From contig JAQFVV010006429.1 in assembly GCA_028023455.1 (NCBI GenBank), positions 434,001 through 498,000 on the forward strand: a DNA stretch of 64,000 bases, written 5' to 3'. Made by a program: the position numbers and the translations under genes. Source of the DNA: Epiperipatus broadwayi. Its lineage: Eukaryota > Onychophora > Udeonychophora > Euonychophora > Peripatidae. A model generated the notes under the pieces. The model was not told the origin of the DNA. It saw only the letters and a program-made list of their open reading frames with translations, and did no database searches. Shown here piece by piece: positions 1-10,197 of the stretch; the first letter of the stretch is position 1, and each line of letters begins with the position of its first letter.

Positions 1-2022
1 CCAAGTACAAAAAATTGTTAAAGAAAAATTACAATGCAACATAAATTAAAAGTTAAAAAATAAAAAAATAAATATAAAAATGACAAGTCAACACAATTTG
101 GCAATAACAACATATCTAAAATAAATATATATTTAGAAAGTATATTGTTTGATATAAATTTCATTCTACCCACATTGAAAAACATCTTTATGAAGATGTC
201 AACTGTACATAATGAATTGTCCCAAAATATAATTTCTCAGCAGTAAAATGATGCCAAACCTTATAGTTAGTAGCTTAAAATGACATCTTTTTTGTCCTAA
301 TGTTCTAATAGGCATTTGCTTCGGTTGATCAAAAGCTTTCCTCACTACCTAAAGCAAAGCAATGTACTATGTAAGGAACTCAAAAAAATAAAACTGGTGA
401 TAAATCTGAAATGTGCTTAATAATGGAACAAAAAGTGATGTAAATAAATATTCAAAGCTACTATACTAAAAACAAGTCTATACTTTTGGAAAACTATCTG
501 GACAATAAGCCTACTAATTATTAAGTTTGTGATAAGATTTTTTTCATGTATATAAATATAATTGTGCCTGAATTTATTATTTTGTTTTATAAAAAAAAAA
601 AAAAAAAAATATTTTTATATATTGATTTATTTTATTGGGACTTATATTTCAGTCCCCCCCCCCCCATTATGTTTCAAAAACTGAGGTTACAACAATATAT
701 AAATAGATGGACTATGTCAATAATAATATTGCATATTATATATTAATAAAAAATAAATATTACAGCTCTTTATAATTTTGTTTTCTACCCTCCTTGGTTG
801 AAAAGAGAAAATCATTTTGATATTTCAATAAAAAGTTATCGTATATCTGTGTGTGCATACAATCATTATTAACAATGTCATCTTAATATATTTTGTGAGT
901 TATGACCCTTAGTATTATCATTTAATTTTTATTTCCATTGGTATTTCAATAGTTTGATTATTTTTTGGAGCATGGTATTGTTTTATTTTGGAAATATTTT
1001 GATATTAAAATTGACAAATGCTGATGTATGAATATTAATTATTATTGATAGACTACCTAGTAGAAGCTATACTCCAGGAAACTATTTGGTATATCCTGAT
1101 TATAAAAATAGCTACTAAATAATGCAAATTTTAATTTAACCTTAACATATATGATTAAAAATTGATGATAATCAGAAAATATATCCTGTGAATCTTAAAA
1201 AATCTATTCATGATATATTTCCAAAAAATGAAAATACATTGTTTAATCATGTTATCATTCCATTCATTAATAGACAATTAATATTATATAAATGGGAAAA
1301 GCAATGCAGAAGTTAATTATTATTGATAGAAAGATTATTTCAAACTATTCCAATATGTAAACATGATCTGCACTGTGATTGGGTATATAATAAATATAAT
1401 TAAAGTTATATTGTTAAAAAACTTTTCTTTCCATATCTTATACTATCTTTTTAATTTTTCTTTTGTTACATACATGTCTATATTTATTACTGTAATATAA
1501 ATGCTGTATCACCATGCTCTAATTATTAACAAATTAAGCATTTAAAGACATCAATACATTTATCCAATTTTATCACATTACAAAATTTATATATGTAATC
1601 ACTTAATGTTAATAACTGCAGGAACATTTTGTTATCAAAAAAGGCTTGAAATAAGCAGCTGGATAAAAAAACATCTTTATTCAATCTCTACTAAGTTCGT
1701 AAATAGATAAAAATTCAGAACTGTGTAAACAATAAGGTCAAGTATAAATAACCAGAATGATAACAGCTTATACAGAAACAACTTTTTCTTTTATGTTTAC
1801 AAAATAAGATAAATTAATAATCATTTTTAAACCTTAAAACTTTCCAAACTAATATCAAACAATTAAACCAGAACTATAACATTATACTGAAAATCAAATA
1901 TAAAAAAATATAAACTCACTTGATGTTAATTAATTATTCCAGCAACCCTATCTTGTTGAAAGTGAAAAAAAAAATGTTGCCTTTGTCTCTAACTGCTTAA
2001 ACCAAGCTTTGTTTAATACGAG
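1..2022. other. AT-rich intergenic DNA, nothing recognised
   Basis: No coding region, RNA gene or transposon remnant could be supported here. The only landmarks are a homopolymeric A tract near 591-609 and a C tract near 653-665. The short open frames that cross them are low-complexity. Confidence 0.6.
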
Positions 2023-2092
2023 TAGTACTGCTAAAATAATTAATGTCAGGTGAATTCTAGTACTGCTAAAATAATTAATGTCAGGTGAATTC
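2023..2092. repeat. 35-bp perfect tandem duplication
   Basis: A 35-base unit beginning TAGTACTGCTAAAATAATTA occurs twice, head to tail, at 2023-2057 and 2058-2092. No difference is visible between the copies, so the duplication is probably recent. It lies in otherwise unannotated AT-rich DNA. Confidence 0.9.
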
Positions 2093-2969
2093 ATATTGTT
2101 ATATTTGATTTTCAGTATATTGGTATTGTAGTCAGTTTATATGTATTGTAATAACAATAAAATCATAAATATAACGGTAATTTATTATTGGTATTGTTAA
2201 AGAAAACAATATTTAAAATTAAACGATTTAGTTGCATCAAAAGTTTCTTATCAAGTACCCACTATTTTTTGTTGCTGTTGTTAAGGGTAAACAATCCCCT
2301 TACTCAAAATTAATGACATCTGATTACTATGGTTATCTCTTAGAAACCATGCATCATTAAAATTTTCCATTATCTGCTTCACATACCCGCACATACACTT
2401 TGAACATTTGTTTTCGAACGTCTTACATTCAACTATTTCTAAAATTAACTTTAATATTAACAAAAATATTAATAATATAACTTAAATAATTAAACTTTTT
2501 ATATAATTTTATTAAATTTTAATCTTATATCTCTCTTGTTCTTTTAAATATATATAAACACATAAGTATTCTTTGACAAATACTAAAATAATTGTCTACA
2601 TTATTTCAATAATGCTTTTTTTATTATTAAAATAATTTTTCACTTAAATGTGAATAAAAAATTTTCATCTCAACAACTTTCTAAAAAAAAAAATAAACAG
2701 TTTAAAATGAAAAACAACTTTACATATGAAACTAAACAGACGTAACAGTTCATTTTATTTTAAAATCAGATTTTAGACTGAAACTATTTACTATTAAAAT
2801 GAAAAAAGAAAAACCAATTCTTTTAAAATCAAGTATATCTTTTTTTATTATCTGAATTGATAGTGAGGACTAACTATACATTTCTCCTCCCTTCTAAAAC
2901 TTTTTAAAAAATGTACTAAGTCAATGAAATGAATAATAAATAACAGAGAATTTAATCTATAGTACTGGA

Positions 2970-4010
2970 TATGAATTTGGTAATTTGATTAATAATTAAG
3001 TATGTAGTTTAAATAAACAATGATCTATAAAACTGGCCTTCTGATTCAAATAATGTAATTAACAGATATTATCTCTCTTCATCATCATCATTATCATCAT
3101 CAACCATTATCAATTCGCAGCACGATGAAGGTCTCTCCAAGTTCAATCCATCTTCTACGATCTTTAGCTTTTCTTTTCCACATTATCCCTGCACACTTTC
3201 TTATTTCATCAATCCATCTTACACATTGTCTCTTTCTGGGTCTTTTACAATCTCTTGGAATCCACTTTAAGATTTCGTTTATCCATCTATTATCATTTCT
3301 TTTAGCAATATGTCCAGCCCAACTCCACTTGTCTTTTATTTTTTTCAATGAGGTCAGTAACACCTGTTTGTTCTCTTATCCATATATTGTGTTTTCAATC
3401 TCTTCTTGTTACTCCCAACATGTATCTATCCATACATCCTTGAGTGGTCTGAAGTCTCTGTATTGCTCTTTTATTAAGTGTCCAAGTCTCAGATCCATAT
3501 GTAAGAACTGGTAAAACACATTTATTAAAATCCTTCCTTTTCAAACACATAGGCATATTTCCTTTTAGTATCAAGTTATTTCTATCAAAAGCACTCCAAC
3601 CAAGTTTAATTCTATGATTAATTTAATCCATTATGTTTTCATCTGCATTAATAATCTGACCAAGGTATTTGTAGCTATTAACTTCTTCTAACTCATCATA
3701 ATCAATCTTTATTTTTATATTTTGAGAAAATCCATTAAACATTACTTTAGTCTTTTTAACTTTTATCTTGAGTCCTACTTTCCTATATTTATCTAATAAC
3801 TTCTGCAATATATGACATTTTAACATTGAAATAGATGCTCAAAGATGACAGATAATTAACAACATATATTATTGTATAATTGACATGTATATACAGTCAT
3901 GCTTATGTCTTGTTTCCTATGCCAATCAATAACTATTTATTGTTGTATGGTTTGACCAATTGAGCTTCTAGGACATATTTTTTAAAAACAAACATATAAA
4001 ATAATTATGT
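2970..4010. repeat. Old interspersed repeat split by an RTE insertion (filled site)
   Basis: The sequence at about 2970-3075 (GTATGTAGTTTA followed by ACAATGATCTATAAAACTG) and at about 3827-4010 (ATGCTCAAAGATGACAG, then CTTATGTCTTGTTTCCTATG) aligns in order with one continuous paralogue at 22480-22810. The intervening 3076-3826 is RTE retrotransposon sequence that the paralogue lacks. The repeat itself was not assigned to a class. Confidence 0.75.
3076..3826 (-). mobile_element. RTE-clade non-LTR retrotransposon, 5'-truncated 3' end
   Basis: Read on the minus strand this is the last part of an endonuclease-reverse transcriptase polyprotein of the RTE type. The stretch at 3826-3623 carries KVGLKIKVKKTKVMFNG and YDELEEVNSYKYLGQIIN, the region just after the RT palm. 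The stretch at 3363-3100 carries the typical C-terminal tail with WAGHIAKRNDNRW, WIPRDCKRPRKRQ and RRWIELGETFIV. Frameshifts and stops separate the two. The 3' end is a run of GAT/TGA trinucleotides (ATCATCATCATT on the plus strand near 3082-3096), the short-repeat tail typical of RTE elements. The palm with its catalytic aspartates and the endonuclease are absent. It is inserted into the repeat at 2970-4010. It is inactive. Confidence 0.85.
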
Positions 4011-4267
4011 ATCATAACCAAATCACCATGCTCATCATTACCATTATATAATTTGCCACCCAAATCTGTGGGTCACTCAAAAGATCGTCTCAAAAATGTC
4101 ATTATATAATTTAGAGCAACCAATTAAGGGCAAATAATGAGTACTTATCTGAGATTAGGATCATATATATTGTAAATGGATATAGAATTATATTTTCTTT
4201 CTTGACTTGTACTAAAGTTTATTTTGATAACAGTGGTTTAATATGCAGTAGATCTTGAACCAATGTT

Positions 4268-4308
<41 letters not shown>

Positions 4309-4309
4309 C

Positions 4310-4342
<33 letters not shown>

Positions 4343-4764
4343 GTGTTTTTCAACATGGCAGCTTAAAATACAGTGTACTAGAAAATCAAAGATAGTTTAT
4401 GTTGCATGACCTAGCAAGTAGTTAAAGAAATCTTATACCAATATTCATTTCAGTCATATAATAAAGTATGTGAATTTCTCCAAATGATGCCAAGAGCTTA
4501 AATAAATATGGATATAATATAGTAAATAACTAATCATTAGAGATAAGTTGATGTTGTCTTGTCTTTGTTGTCATTTTTTTGCAGACAACAAAGGGTGGTA
4601 TAATTGGTTTCATGTTACCAATTGTATTATTAGTAAATAAATTTATTAAAATTTTAATACCATTAAATTTTTAGTTAAAACACAATTTGGAAGATAGTTT
4701 GCTATATTAAAATATAACTGGTGAGTGTCATTAATCCTGAAATACTGGGGGCAATACAGATTCT
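4011..4764. other. Intergenic DNA with a double (TA)n tract
   Basis: Two (TA)n runs occupy about 4268-4336 and are separated by ATGAACA, which mirrors the TGTTCA immediately to their left. No gene is visible in the rest of the stretch. Confidence 0.6.
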
Positions 4765-5500
4765 ATGAGCATGGTCAAAATTAAAAGAATGTTTCAAGAG
4801 ATTCTAGTGACACTAAATGCTAATTTAATTGATAGATTGGGTGCCAAATTTAATAAAGCATTAGCTGTCAAGCAGTTATTACGTGTAAAATTGAACAGTA
4901 AAATTAATAAAGTGAGGGCTGAAGATAAAGATGACAGTCATATGTTAAGTACTAAGTTGTATGCTAAATTTGATGAAGTTAATGCTGAAGTTTTATTGTT
5001 GAGGGAAGAGACCAAAATGAGTCTCTAGCAAAGATGGAAGAATTTGAAGAAAAAATTAGATTAAAGATCCAAGAATTAAATAAAAAATTAGAAGGATTGA
5101 CAAACAAACTTTCATTAAGAATCAAATCTTAAAATGAGAGTTCTGAAATTTTAGAGCTGGAATGATGTGTTCTGCTATAATAAAGAGAATAATGGAAAAT
5201 GTGGTTACAAAGTAAAATGCAGTTTCAAAAAAAGTATAGGGACAAGTTTTGATCTAAAGAGTATACCAGAATGAGTATATGTGATTATATACAACTATTT
5301 GAAAGGCAAAACATTATGGATAAGATTAGTTCTTGTCATTCCATGGTCAAAGATGGTAAAACAAATGCAAGGTATTTAATCTATAACAATATAAATTCTA
5401 GAAATAGTATGCATTGTCCAAATGTAATAAATTATGCAAATTACGAGTCTTTACTTTCTGAAGAACAGCTCAGTCATAGTTTTCTATGATATGCAGAAGC
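4765..5500 (+). pseudogene. Decayed coiled-coil ORF, probably transposon-derived
   Basis: An open frame at 4765-5028 encodes 87 residues rich in K, L, E and N (for example INKVRAEDKDDSHMLSTKL). It has the heptad-like spacing expected of a coiled coil. After its stop the same character continues in another frame (MEEFEEKIRLKIQELNKKLE, about 5031-5090), which implies a frameshift in an originally longer protein. A further 72-residue frame at 5271-5489 has the motif NARYLIYNNINSRNSMHC. Long coiled coils followed by basic or polar segments occur in LINE ORF1 and other gag-like proteins, so a retroelement gag relic is the favoured reading. No diagnostic domain was seen and the assignment is an inference. 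Confidence 0.35.
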
Positions 5501-6774
5501 TATTCTTAGCTTAGTTAAAGAATAAATATCCTAATAGAAATTCATGACATTGTTTGTATGATTATGACCTATTAAATACATATCCTATTAAGAAGAAATT
5601 GAAGGAAAATGTCATGATAAGATTAAAAGAAATAAAAAATTAAAGACAGTTATCATAATAATTTGTATTTATTTATTACATAGAATCCACATTTTTAAAT
5701 ATTTCAAAAGTTAATTATTTTATTCATGAATTATATGAAAAATGTAGTGATTTTTTTTCAAAATAACCTTTATTTGCACAAAAAGTTTAAATATACAGTG
5801 TAATATAGAATTCTAGTTTAAACATCTATTCAGAATAAAATTTGAAAGCATAAGGTTTACACTAATAATATTCATTATTTTTAAAAAAAATATCCATATC
5901 TTCAAATTCTTTATTATTATGAAGGGATGTTACAATCTATTATAGTTTTATGCATTTGGTAGAATAGAATGGGCAAAGTTTTAAAATTAGCAAAATAAAT
6001 TAATGGTACTAAACTTACGAAATAAATTATTAGTTAATAAGGTAGTTCTTGAATTAAATTTTAATCCAATCCAATGTTAGCAACATACAGAAAAACAAAT
6101 ACAAAAAGTCATAACTTTTATGAAGACCCCTTTCGAATTTGCAATAAAATGGGAGTGTTTTTCTAATAGATACTCCTGATGGGCCAAAAACACCTATAAT
6201 GCCTCTACTTTAAGACTGGTGCATTTTGAAAGTTAATTACATTTCTATAAATCATTCTTTTACTCTCTTTTTTTAATTTTGTAGTAAATTTTTGTGGTAA
6301 ATATGATATAAATTCTTGTATGTTAAAATACCCTGAGGAGCTAGAGGAAAGTTGTTGTTGGGTTTATTTAAGATCTACTTATTGGATTGTTTAAAAAAAT
6401 GAATCGTTTCATAATTGGTTTATTAATTTTATTTTATATAAGTGGGAGGGAATATCATGGTTGACTCCATAATGTCATCTAAAAGATATGAGATTAATAA
6501 AAGATTATTAAGAGTTTTAATATAGAATCAAATTTATTTGGCTATATATTTTTTATAAATAAGTACCTTGTTTAAATAGTGTTTCCTATTATTAACATTT
6601 TATATTAAAAAAAATGTCAAGATAGTTAAATGTATTATAGAGCGAAATAATAATATCAAACGTTGGTTGTTTAAAAATAACTAAAACAAAATTAACATTT
6701 ATAATATATATATAATTATAATTGAAATAATATTTTTAACGGTTTACAAACAATTACCAACAATCTTTAAATCC
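5501..6774. other. AT-rich intergenic DNA, nothing recognised
   Basis: No supported gene, RNA or repeat was found between the decayed ORF and the Penelope-like cluster. Confidence 0.55.
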
Positions 6775-6815
6775 GCAGAAGTACTTTCGGTTACTTTCTA
6801 ACCTGCCTCAACTGC
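6775..6815 (-). ncRNA. Hammerhead-ribozyme-like fold, PLE B (degenerate)
   Basis: On the minus strand, stem I GCAG (6815-6812) pairs with CTGC (6778-6775). The core TTGAGGC (6811-6805) is followed by stem II GGTT/AACC (6803-6800 with 6792-6789), then the invariant GAAA (6788-6785). A one-pair stem III (G6784-C6781) and the U-H bases TT (6780-6779) close the fold. The order of parts matches a type I hammerhead. One extra base after the core and the short stem III suggest it is inactive. Confidence 0.35.
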
Positions 6816-6897
6816 CATAAAATTCAAAAACTAAAAGTGGAAGCAAACGTCATCAATTCAAATTCCACAAATCTCGTATTTTAATGTTAGAAGCTTG

Positions 6898-7590
6898 TCA
6901 ATTTATTAAATGCGTTTTATTCCTGTTTATAAAAATTGCCTCTTTAATTTTTCTTTTACTATGGTTTCTCTCTTCGTGAAGAATTTTCACATTTTCAAAA
7001 TTAAATTGAAATTTATATTTACATGTTTTTTCTTGATCGAAGAAAACTGAAGAAGATATTAAATCGCCATTATTTTTATTTTTTACATGCTTATATAACA
7101 ATTCATGTTCCTTCAATATTTTCTCAATGCTGCACCTAGATTCAACTAAATATGATAGCATACAATCACAAAAAAATTGATATATGACATTACTTTTTTG
7201 CTTGACAGGTATGACATCCTTAGAATTATTAACTAATTTATTAATATTGTTTGGAACGTAGAATGAAACATTAAATACATTCTTATATAAATCCTTAAAA
7301 AATTTTACTTGTGGATTTGAAATAAATGGAATAGATATCCATTTTTTATTATTAATCTTCATCTCTTTTAAATTATAATATTTTTTTTTAATTTGACTTA
7401 AAGTATTGTTTATTTGTTCCATTTTATAACCAACATCAAGCAATTCTTTGGCAAATAACTCAATATTTTTCAATTTATCACTTTGGTAACGACATAATTT
7501 TTCATTCCGAAACAAAAAAGATTTAAAACTTGCCATCTTATGCATCATTTGTACTTTTGATTTACAATTTATATATCCTCTTTTTTGCAA
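6898..7590 (-). CDS. PLE B ORF: RT thumb plus degenerate GIY-YIG nuclease
   Basis: This is an uninterrupted 230-residue frame. Residues about 10-80 (MMHKMASFKSFLFRNEKLC, ELLDVGYKMEQINNTL) resemble the PLE region after the RT palm, which has the form 'H..a....fyRA..lc...n gy....i'. KKWISIPFISNPQVKFFKDL matches the PLE linker 'lPyi.g.s.kl...f'. The C-terminal KRKIKEAIFINRNKTHLIN is the hallmark PLE ending after GIY-YIG. The nuclease core is altered: the expected YIG reads YLV in CMLSYLVESRC, although the ESR arginine and the IEKILKEHE helix remain. The start at 7590 is only the first ATG; the element is truncated upstream. The ORF is open but probably encodes a non-functional nuclease. Homology is inferred from motif order, without a search. 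Confidence 0.6.
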   Translation of the reverse strand: MQKRGYINCKSKVQMMHKMASFKSFLFRNEKLCRYQSDKLKNIELFAKELLDVGYKMEQINNTLSQIKKKYYNLKEMKINNKKWISIPFISNPQVKFFKDLYKNVFNVSFYVPNNINKLVNNSKDVIPVKQKSNVIYQFFCDCMLSYLVESRCSIEKILKEHELLYKHVKNKNNGDLISSSVFFDQEKTCKYKFQFNFENVKILHEERNHSKRKIKEAIFINRNKTHLIN

Positions 7591-7667
7591 TGGCTTAATT
7601 ATTAGTTTATAATCAAAACTACCCCAAATCCAAAATTAAACAAGACCAGCATAAAAATAATATTAAA

Positions 7668-7711
7668 ACACAGCCTAAGGTTTCACTGCTACAAACAGAC
7701 TTCTCAAGTGT
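7668..7711 (-). ncRNA. Hammerhead ribozyme relic, PLE A main copy
   Basis: This is the counterpart of the fold at 10154-10197 on the other arm. It has stem I ACAC/GTGT, core TTGAGAA, a TCTG.../...GCAG-type stem II, GAAA and stem III CC-TTA-GG. The base expected to be U16.1 is C here, which would break the A15.1-U16.1 pair, and stem II has a CTGC-to-CTGT change. It is probably a dead copy. Confidence 0.45.
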
Positions 7712-7761
7712 AAAGAACTACAAAAACTACACAATATATAATATTAAAAACTACCCACAAA

Positions 7762-8091
7762 TCAATTCACTTCCCATCCACCCTTAATATTAAAAAAACT
7801 CTTAAATAAGTTAATTGCTTCAGAATAATAAATTTTCAATAATAAAGACTCTTTAATTCTTCTTTTGATTTCATTTCTCTCAAAGAAGACAACTTTAGCT
7901 TCATCAAAATCAGTAGTGTGGCCTGTATCTTTTTCATGGACATACAAAGCAGAACTAAGATATCTATTTTTAACTCTACTTTTATGAACCTTTAATCTTT
8001 CATTTAAACTCAAACAACTCTGACCTATGTAAACCTTCTTACAAAATAAACAAGGAATAAAATATACTACACCAGGAAGTCTTTCTATCAA
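7762..8091 (-). pseudogene. PLE A GIY-YIG endonuclease domain
   Basis: The 109-residue frame begins in the GIY-YIG domain that PLEs carry C-terminal to the RT. It is the nuclease thought to nick the target. GVVYFIPC and, after a Cys-rich loop (CLFCKK), VYIGQS form the two signature strands. SLNERLKVHKSR supplies the catalytic arginine helix, HEKDTGHT and FDEAKVVFFERN follow, and KRRIKESLLLK is the usual C-terminal basic helix. It is separated from the RT by frame breaks: relative to the plus-strand copy, two bases are missing near 8087. The start given is an artefact of that break. Confidence 0.85.
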
Positions 8092-8204
8092 AAACTTCTT
8101 TTGTATTATTTAATAAATTATTCAATGTAACACCCCTTTTCCAAGCAATTTTCTTATTTCCAAACAATTTTCTATTCCCACGCACAATTTTATAAGAAGA
8201 CAAT

Positions 8205-9460
8205 TTAAATGGCAAAGAAATAAAATCCTGTTTTTTCTTTAACCTTTACATCCTTACAAATATTACTATTAAATAAAATACTTTTAACAAATTTATCAGA
8301 GTATCCAACACTTAAGTAATCTTTATAAAATTGATATTTCTGAAACAAAGCTACCCCACTAGAATTACTTAATTTAATATTCCTATAACAATAATTCCTT
8401 AAAGCAGCTACTTTATGAGATACAGACTGATAGCTATCAGGTTTAATAATAGATCTTAATTCTTTACTTTTAACTAAATGGCTGCACAATAAACAATTAG
8501 TTTCTACATTTCTAATCACCAAAAGATCTAAAAATTTTAACTTACCAAAATCTAACCCCCCTCCTTCTAACACAAAGTTTATAGAAGGATCAAAACAATT
8601 AAACTCATTTATAAATTCCTTCAATTTATCATTCTCAACCACAAATAAACAATCATCATCATATCTGACAATTAATTTTACATATAAACAATTCTTTTTA
8701 ATAATAAATTCCCCTTCCATAAAACTAATATAAACTGAACATACTAAAGGAGAAATAATATAACCTATTATCCACCCTTCCTTAATCTTATAAAAATTAC
8801 TTTTATAAGTGAAATACATAGAATCTTCCAATAACAAAAGCAAATCTTTAATTACCTTAATTTTATTTTTTGATAAATAACTTTTCTTAATCAATACAGA
8901 CAAAAGAACATCAATACTGCTTAACCTATTAACAGACTGATACATATTCTCAATATCTAAACTTCCAAATACCCAAATATTTTCCATTTTAAAATTATTA
9001 ATCTTATCAAAAGCCTCAAAAGAAGAAGAAACTGTGTACTGACCAAAATCAACAAATTGTTTTAAAAAATTATTCAAGAATCTAGAAATACCCTCTACAA
9101 CACTACTTGTAAAATCAAAAATAAATCTTAAAGGAAAACCATCTTTATAAGTTTTAATATTCACAAACATCTTAGCTGATGTAAAATCATTAGGATGGTA
9201 TTTTAAATAATCTACTCTATTAAAATTTTTTAAATTAACCATTTTCTTCATAATATCTATCAATTTTCTTTTAATCAAATTACCTGGATCTTTATCTAAC
9301 AACATATATTTACCATTATTTAATTCTCCATCCATTTTCTCTTTGAAATCATCTCCTTTCATAATAACAAACCTACCAGCTTTGTCTTCATGAGAAATGA
9401 TTACATCATTAGCAATTAACCTATTCTTAAGATGTTTATTCTCAGCAAGTAGCTGCTTAA
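8205..9460 (-). pseudogene. PLE A reverse transcriptase
   Basis: The frame is open from about 9460, upstream of the first ATG at 9362. It contains the PLE RT blocks in order: ISHEDKAGRFVIMK (the N-terminal 'DK.g..vv' block), FPLRFIFDFTSS, motif A GSLDIENMYQSVN, motif B GWIIGYIISPLVCSVYI, and motif C VRYDDDCLFVVEN with the catalytic YxDD intact. A thumb segment with SVSHKVAALRNYCYR follows. The frame then shifts and ends at FYFFAI, before the nuclease. The N-terminal region is missing because the copy is truncated at about 9455. The palm is well preserved but the protein is not expressible as one chain. Confidence 0.88.
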
Positions 9461-9657
9461 AGGAATTATTGTCATAGGAATATTAAATTAAATAATTCTA
9501 GTGGGGTAGCGCTTTGTTTCAGAAATATCAATTTTATAAAGATTACTTAAGTGTTGGATACTCTGATAAATTTGTTAAAAGTATTTTATTTAATAGTAAT
9601 ATTTGTAAGGATGTAAAGGTTAAATAAAAACAGGATTTTATTTCTTTACCATTTAAA

Positions 9658-10119
9658 TTGTCTTCTTATAAAATTGTGTGTGGGGATAGTAAATTGTTTG
9701 GAAATAAGAAAACTGCTTGGAAAAGGGGTATTACATTGAATAATTTATTAAATAATACAAATGAAGTTTTTGATAGAAAGACTATTCCTGGTGTAGTATA
9801 TTTTATTCCTTGTTTAATTTGTAAGAAGGTTTACATAGGTCAGAGTAGTTTGAGTTTAAATGAAATATTAAAGGTTCATAAAAGTAGAGTTAAAAATAGA
9901 TATCTTTGTTCTGCTTTGTATGTCCATGAAAAAGATACAGGCCACACTATTGATTTTGATGAAGCTAAGGTTGTCGTCTTTGAGAGAAATGAAATCAAAA
10001 GAAGAATTAAAGAGTCTTTATTATTGAAAATGTATTATTCTGAAGCAATTAACTTATTTAAGAGTTCTTTTAATATTAAGGGTGAATGGGAAGTGAATGG
10101 ATTTGTGGGTAGTTTTTAA
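9658..10119 (+). CDS. GIY-YIG endonuclease domain, intact on the inverted PLE arm
   Basis: The open frame encodes about 153 residues: a linker (SYKIVCGDSKLFGNKKTAWK, LNNLLNNTNEVFDRKT) and a complete GIY-YIG domain (GVVYFIPC, VYIGQSSLSLNEILKVHKSR, HEKDTGHT, KRRIKESLLLK). Unlike the minus-strand copy, the linker and nuclease are in one frame. One helix residue differs (NEILK against NERLK), which removes an arginine of the nuclease helix. A TAA just upstream (near 9625) cuts it off from the RT thumb, so it is an orphan domain and not an independent gene. It starts with a non-ATG codon. Confidence 0.75.
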   Translation: MSSYKIVCGDSKLFGNKKTAWKRGITLNNLLNNTNEVFDRKTIPGVVYFIPCLICKKVYIGQSSLSLNEILKVHKSRVKNRYLCSALYVHEKDTGHTIDFDEAKVVVFERNEIKRRIKESLLLKMYYSEAINLFKSSFNIKGEWEVNGFVGSF

Positions 10120-10153
10120 TATTATATATATTGGGTAGTTTTTGCAGTTCTTT

Positions 10154-10197
10154 ACACTTGAGAAGTCTGCTTGTAGCAGTGAAACCTTAGGTTGTGT
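10154..10197 (+). ncRNA. Hammerhead ribozyme, minimal type I, U3/A8 core (PLE A arm)
   Basis: All parts are visible in order. Stem I ACAC (10154-10157) pairs with GTGT (10194-10197). The core TTGAGAA (10158-10164) replaces the usual CUGANGA. Stem II is CTGC/GCAG (10167-10170 with 10176-10179) with loop TTGTA. GAAA is at 10181-10184. Stem III is CC-TTA-GG (10185-10191), followed by U16.1 and H17 (TT, 10192-10193). Cleavage would fall after 10193. Hammerheads are established components of PLE 3' ends. The C3-to-U change is matched by G8-to-A, which could keep the C3-G8 tertiary pair as U-A. Activity is unknown. Confidence 0.6.

Larger units (their letters stand above)
6770..7600 (-). mobile_element. 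Penelope-like element B, C-terminal fragment
   Basis: A minus-strand PLE fragment spans the RT thumb, a degenerate GIY-YIG domain and a hammerhead-like 3' segment. It is 5'-truncated near 7600, where it abuts the 3' end of PLE A in the same orientation. Its protein is strongly diverged from PLE A, so the two are different PLE families placed side by side rather than duplicates. PLE A may have inserted into or next to it. Confidence 0.7.
7608..9455 (-). mobile_element. Penelope-like element A, main minus-strand copy
   Basis: Reading right to left, this holds the PLE reverse transcriptase (from about 9460 to 8205), a GIY-YIG endonuclease (8091-7762), then a 3' untranslated segment containing a hammerhead relic (7711-7668). 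The 5' end is truncated at about 9455, where an inverted copy of the element's own last ~800 bases begins. Stops and frameshifts interrupt the single ORF expected of a PLE. Confidence 0.9.

Noticed and set aside
3125-3514. Plus-strand 129-codon frame rich in Ser/Phe/His, and the similar one at 33726-34019
   Set aside because: They are antisense to the RTE reverse transcriptase C-terminus, which has clear family motifs.
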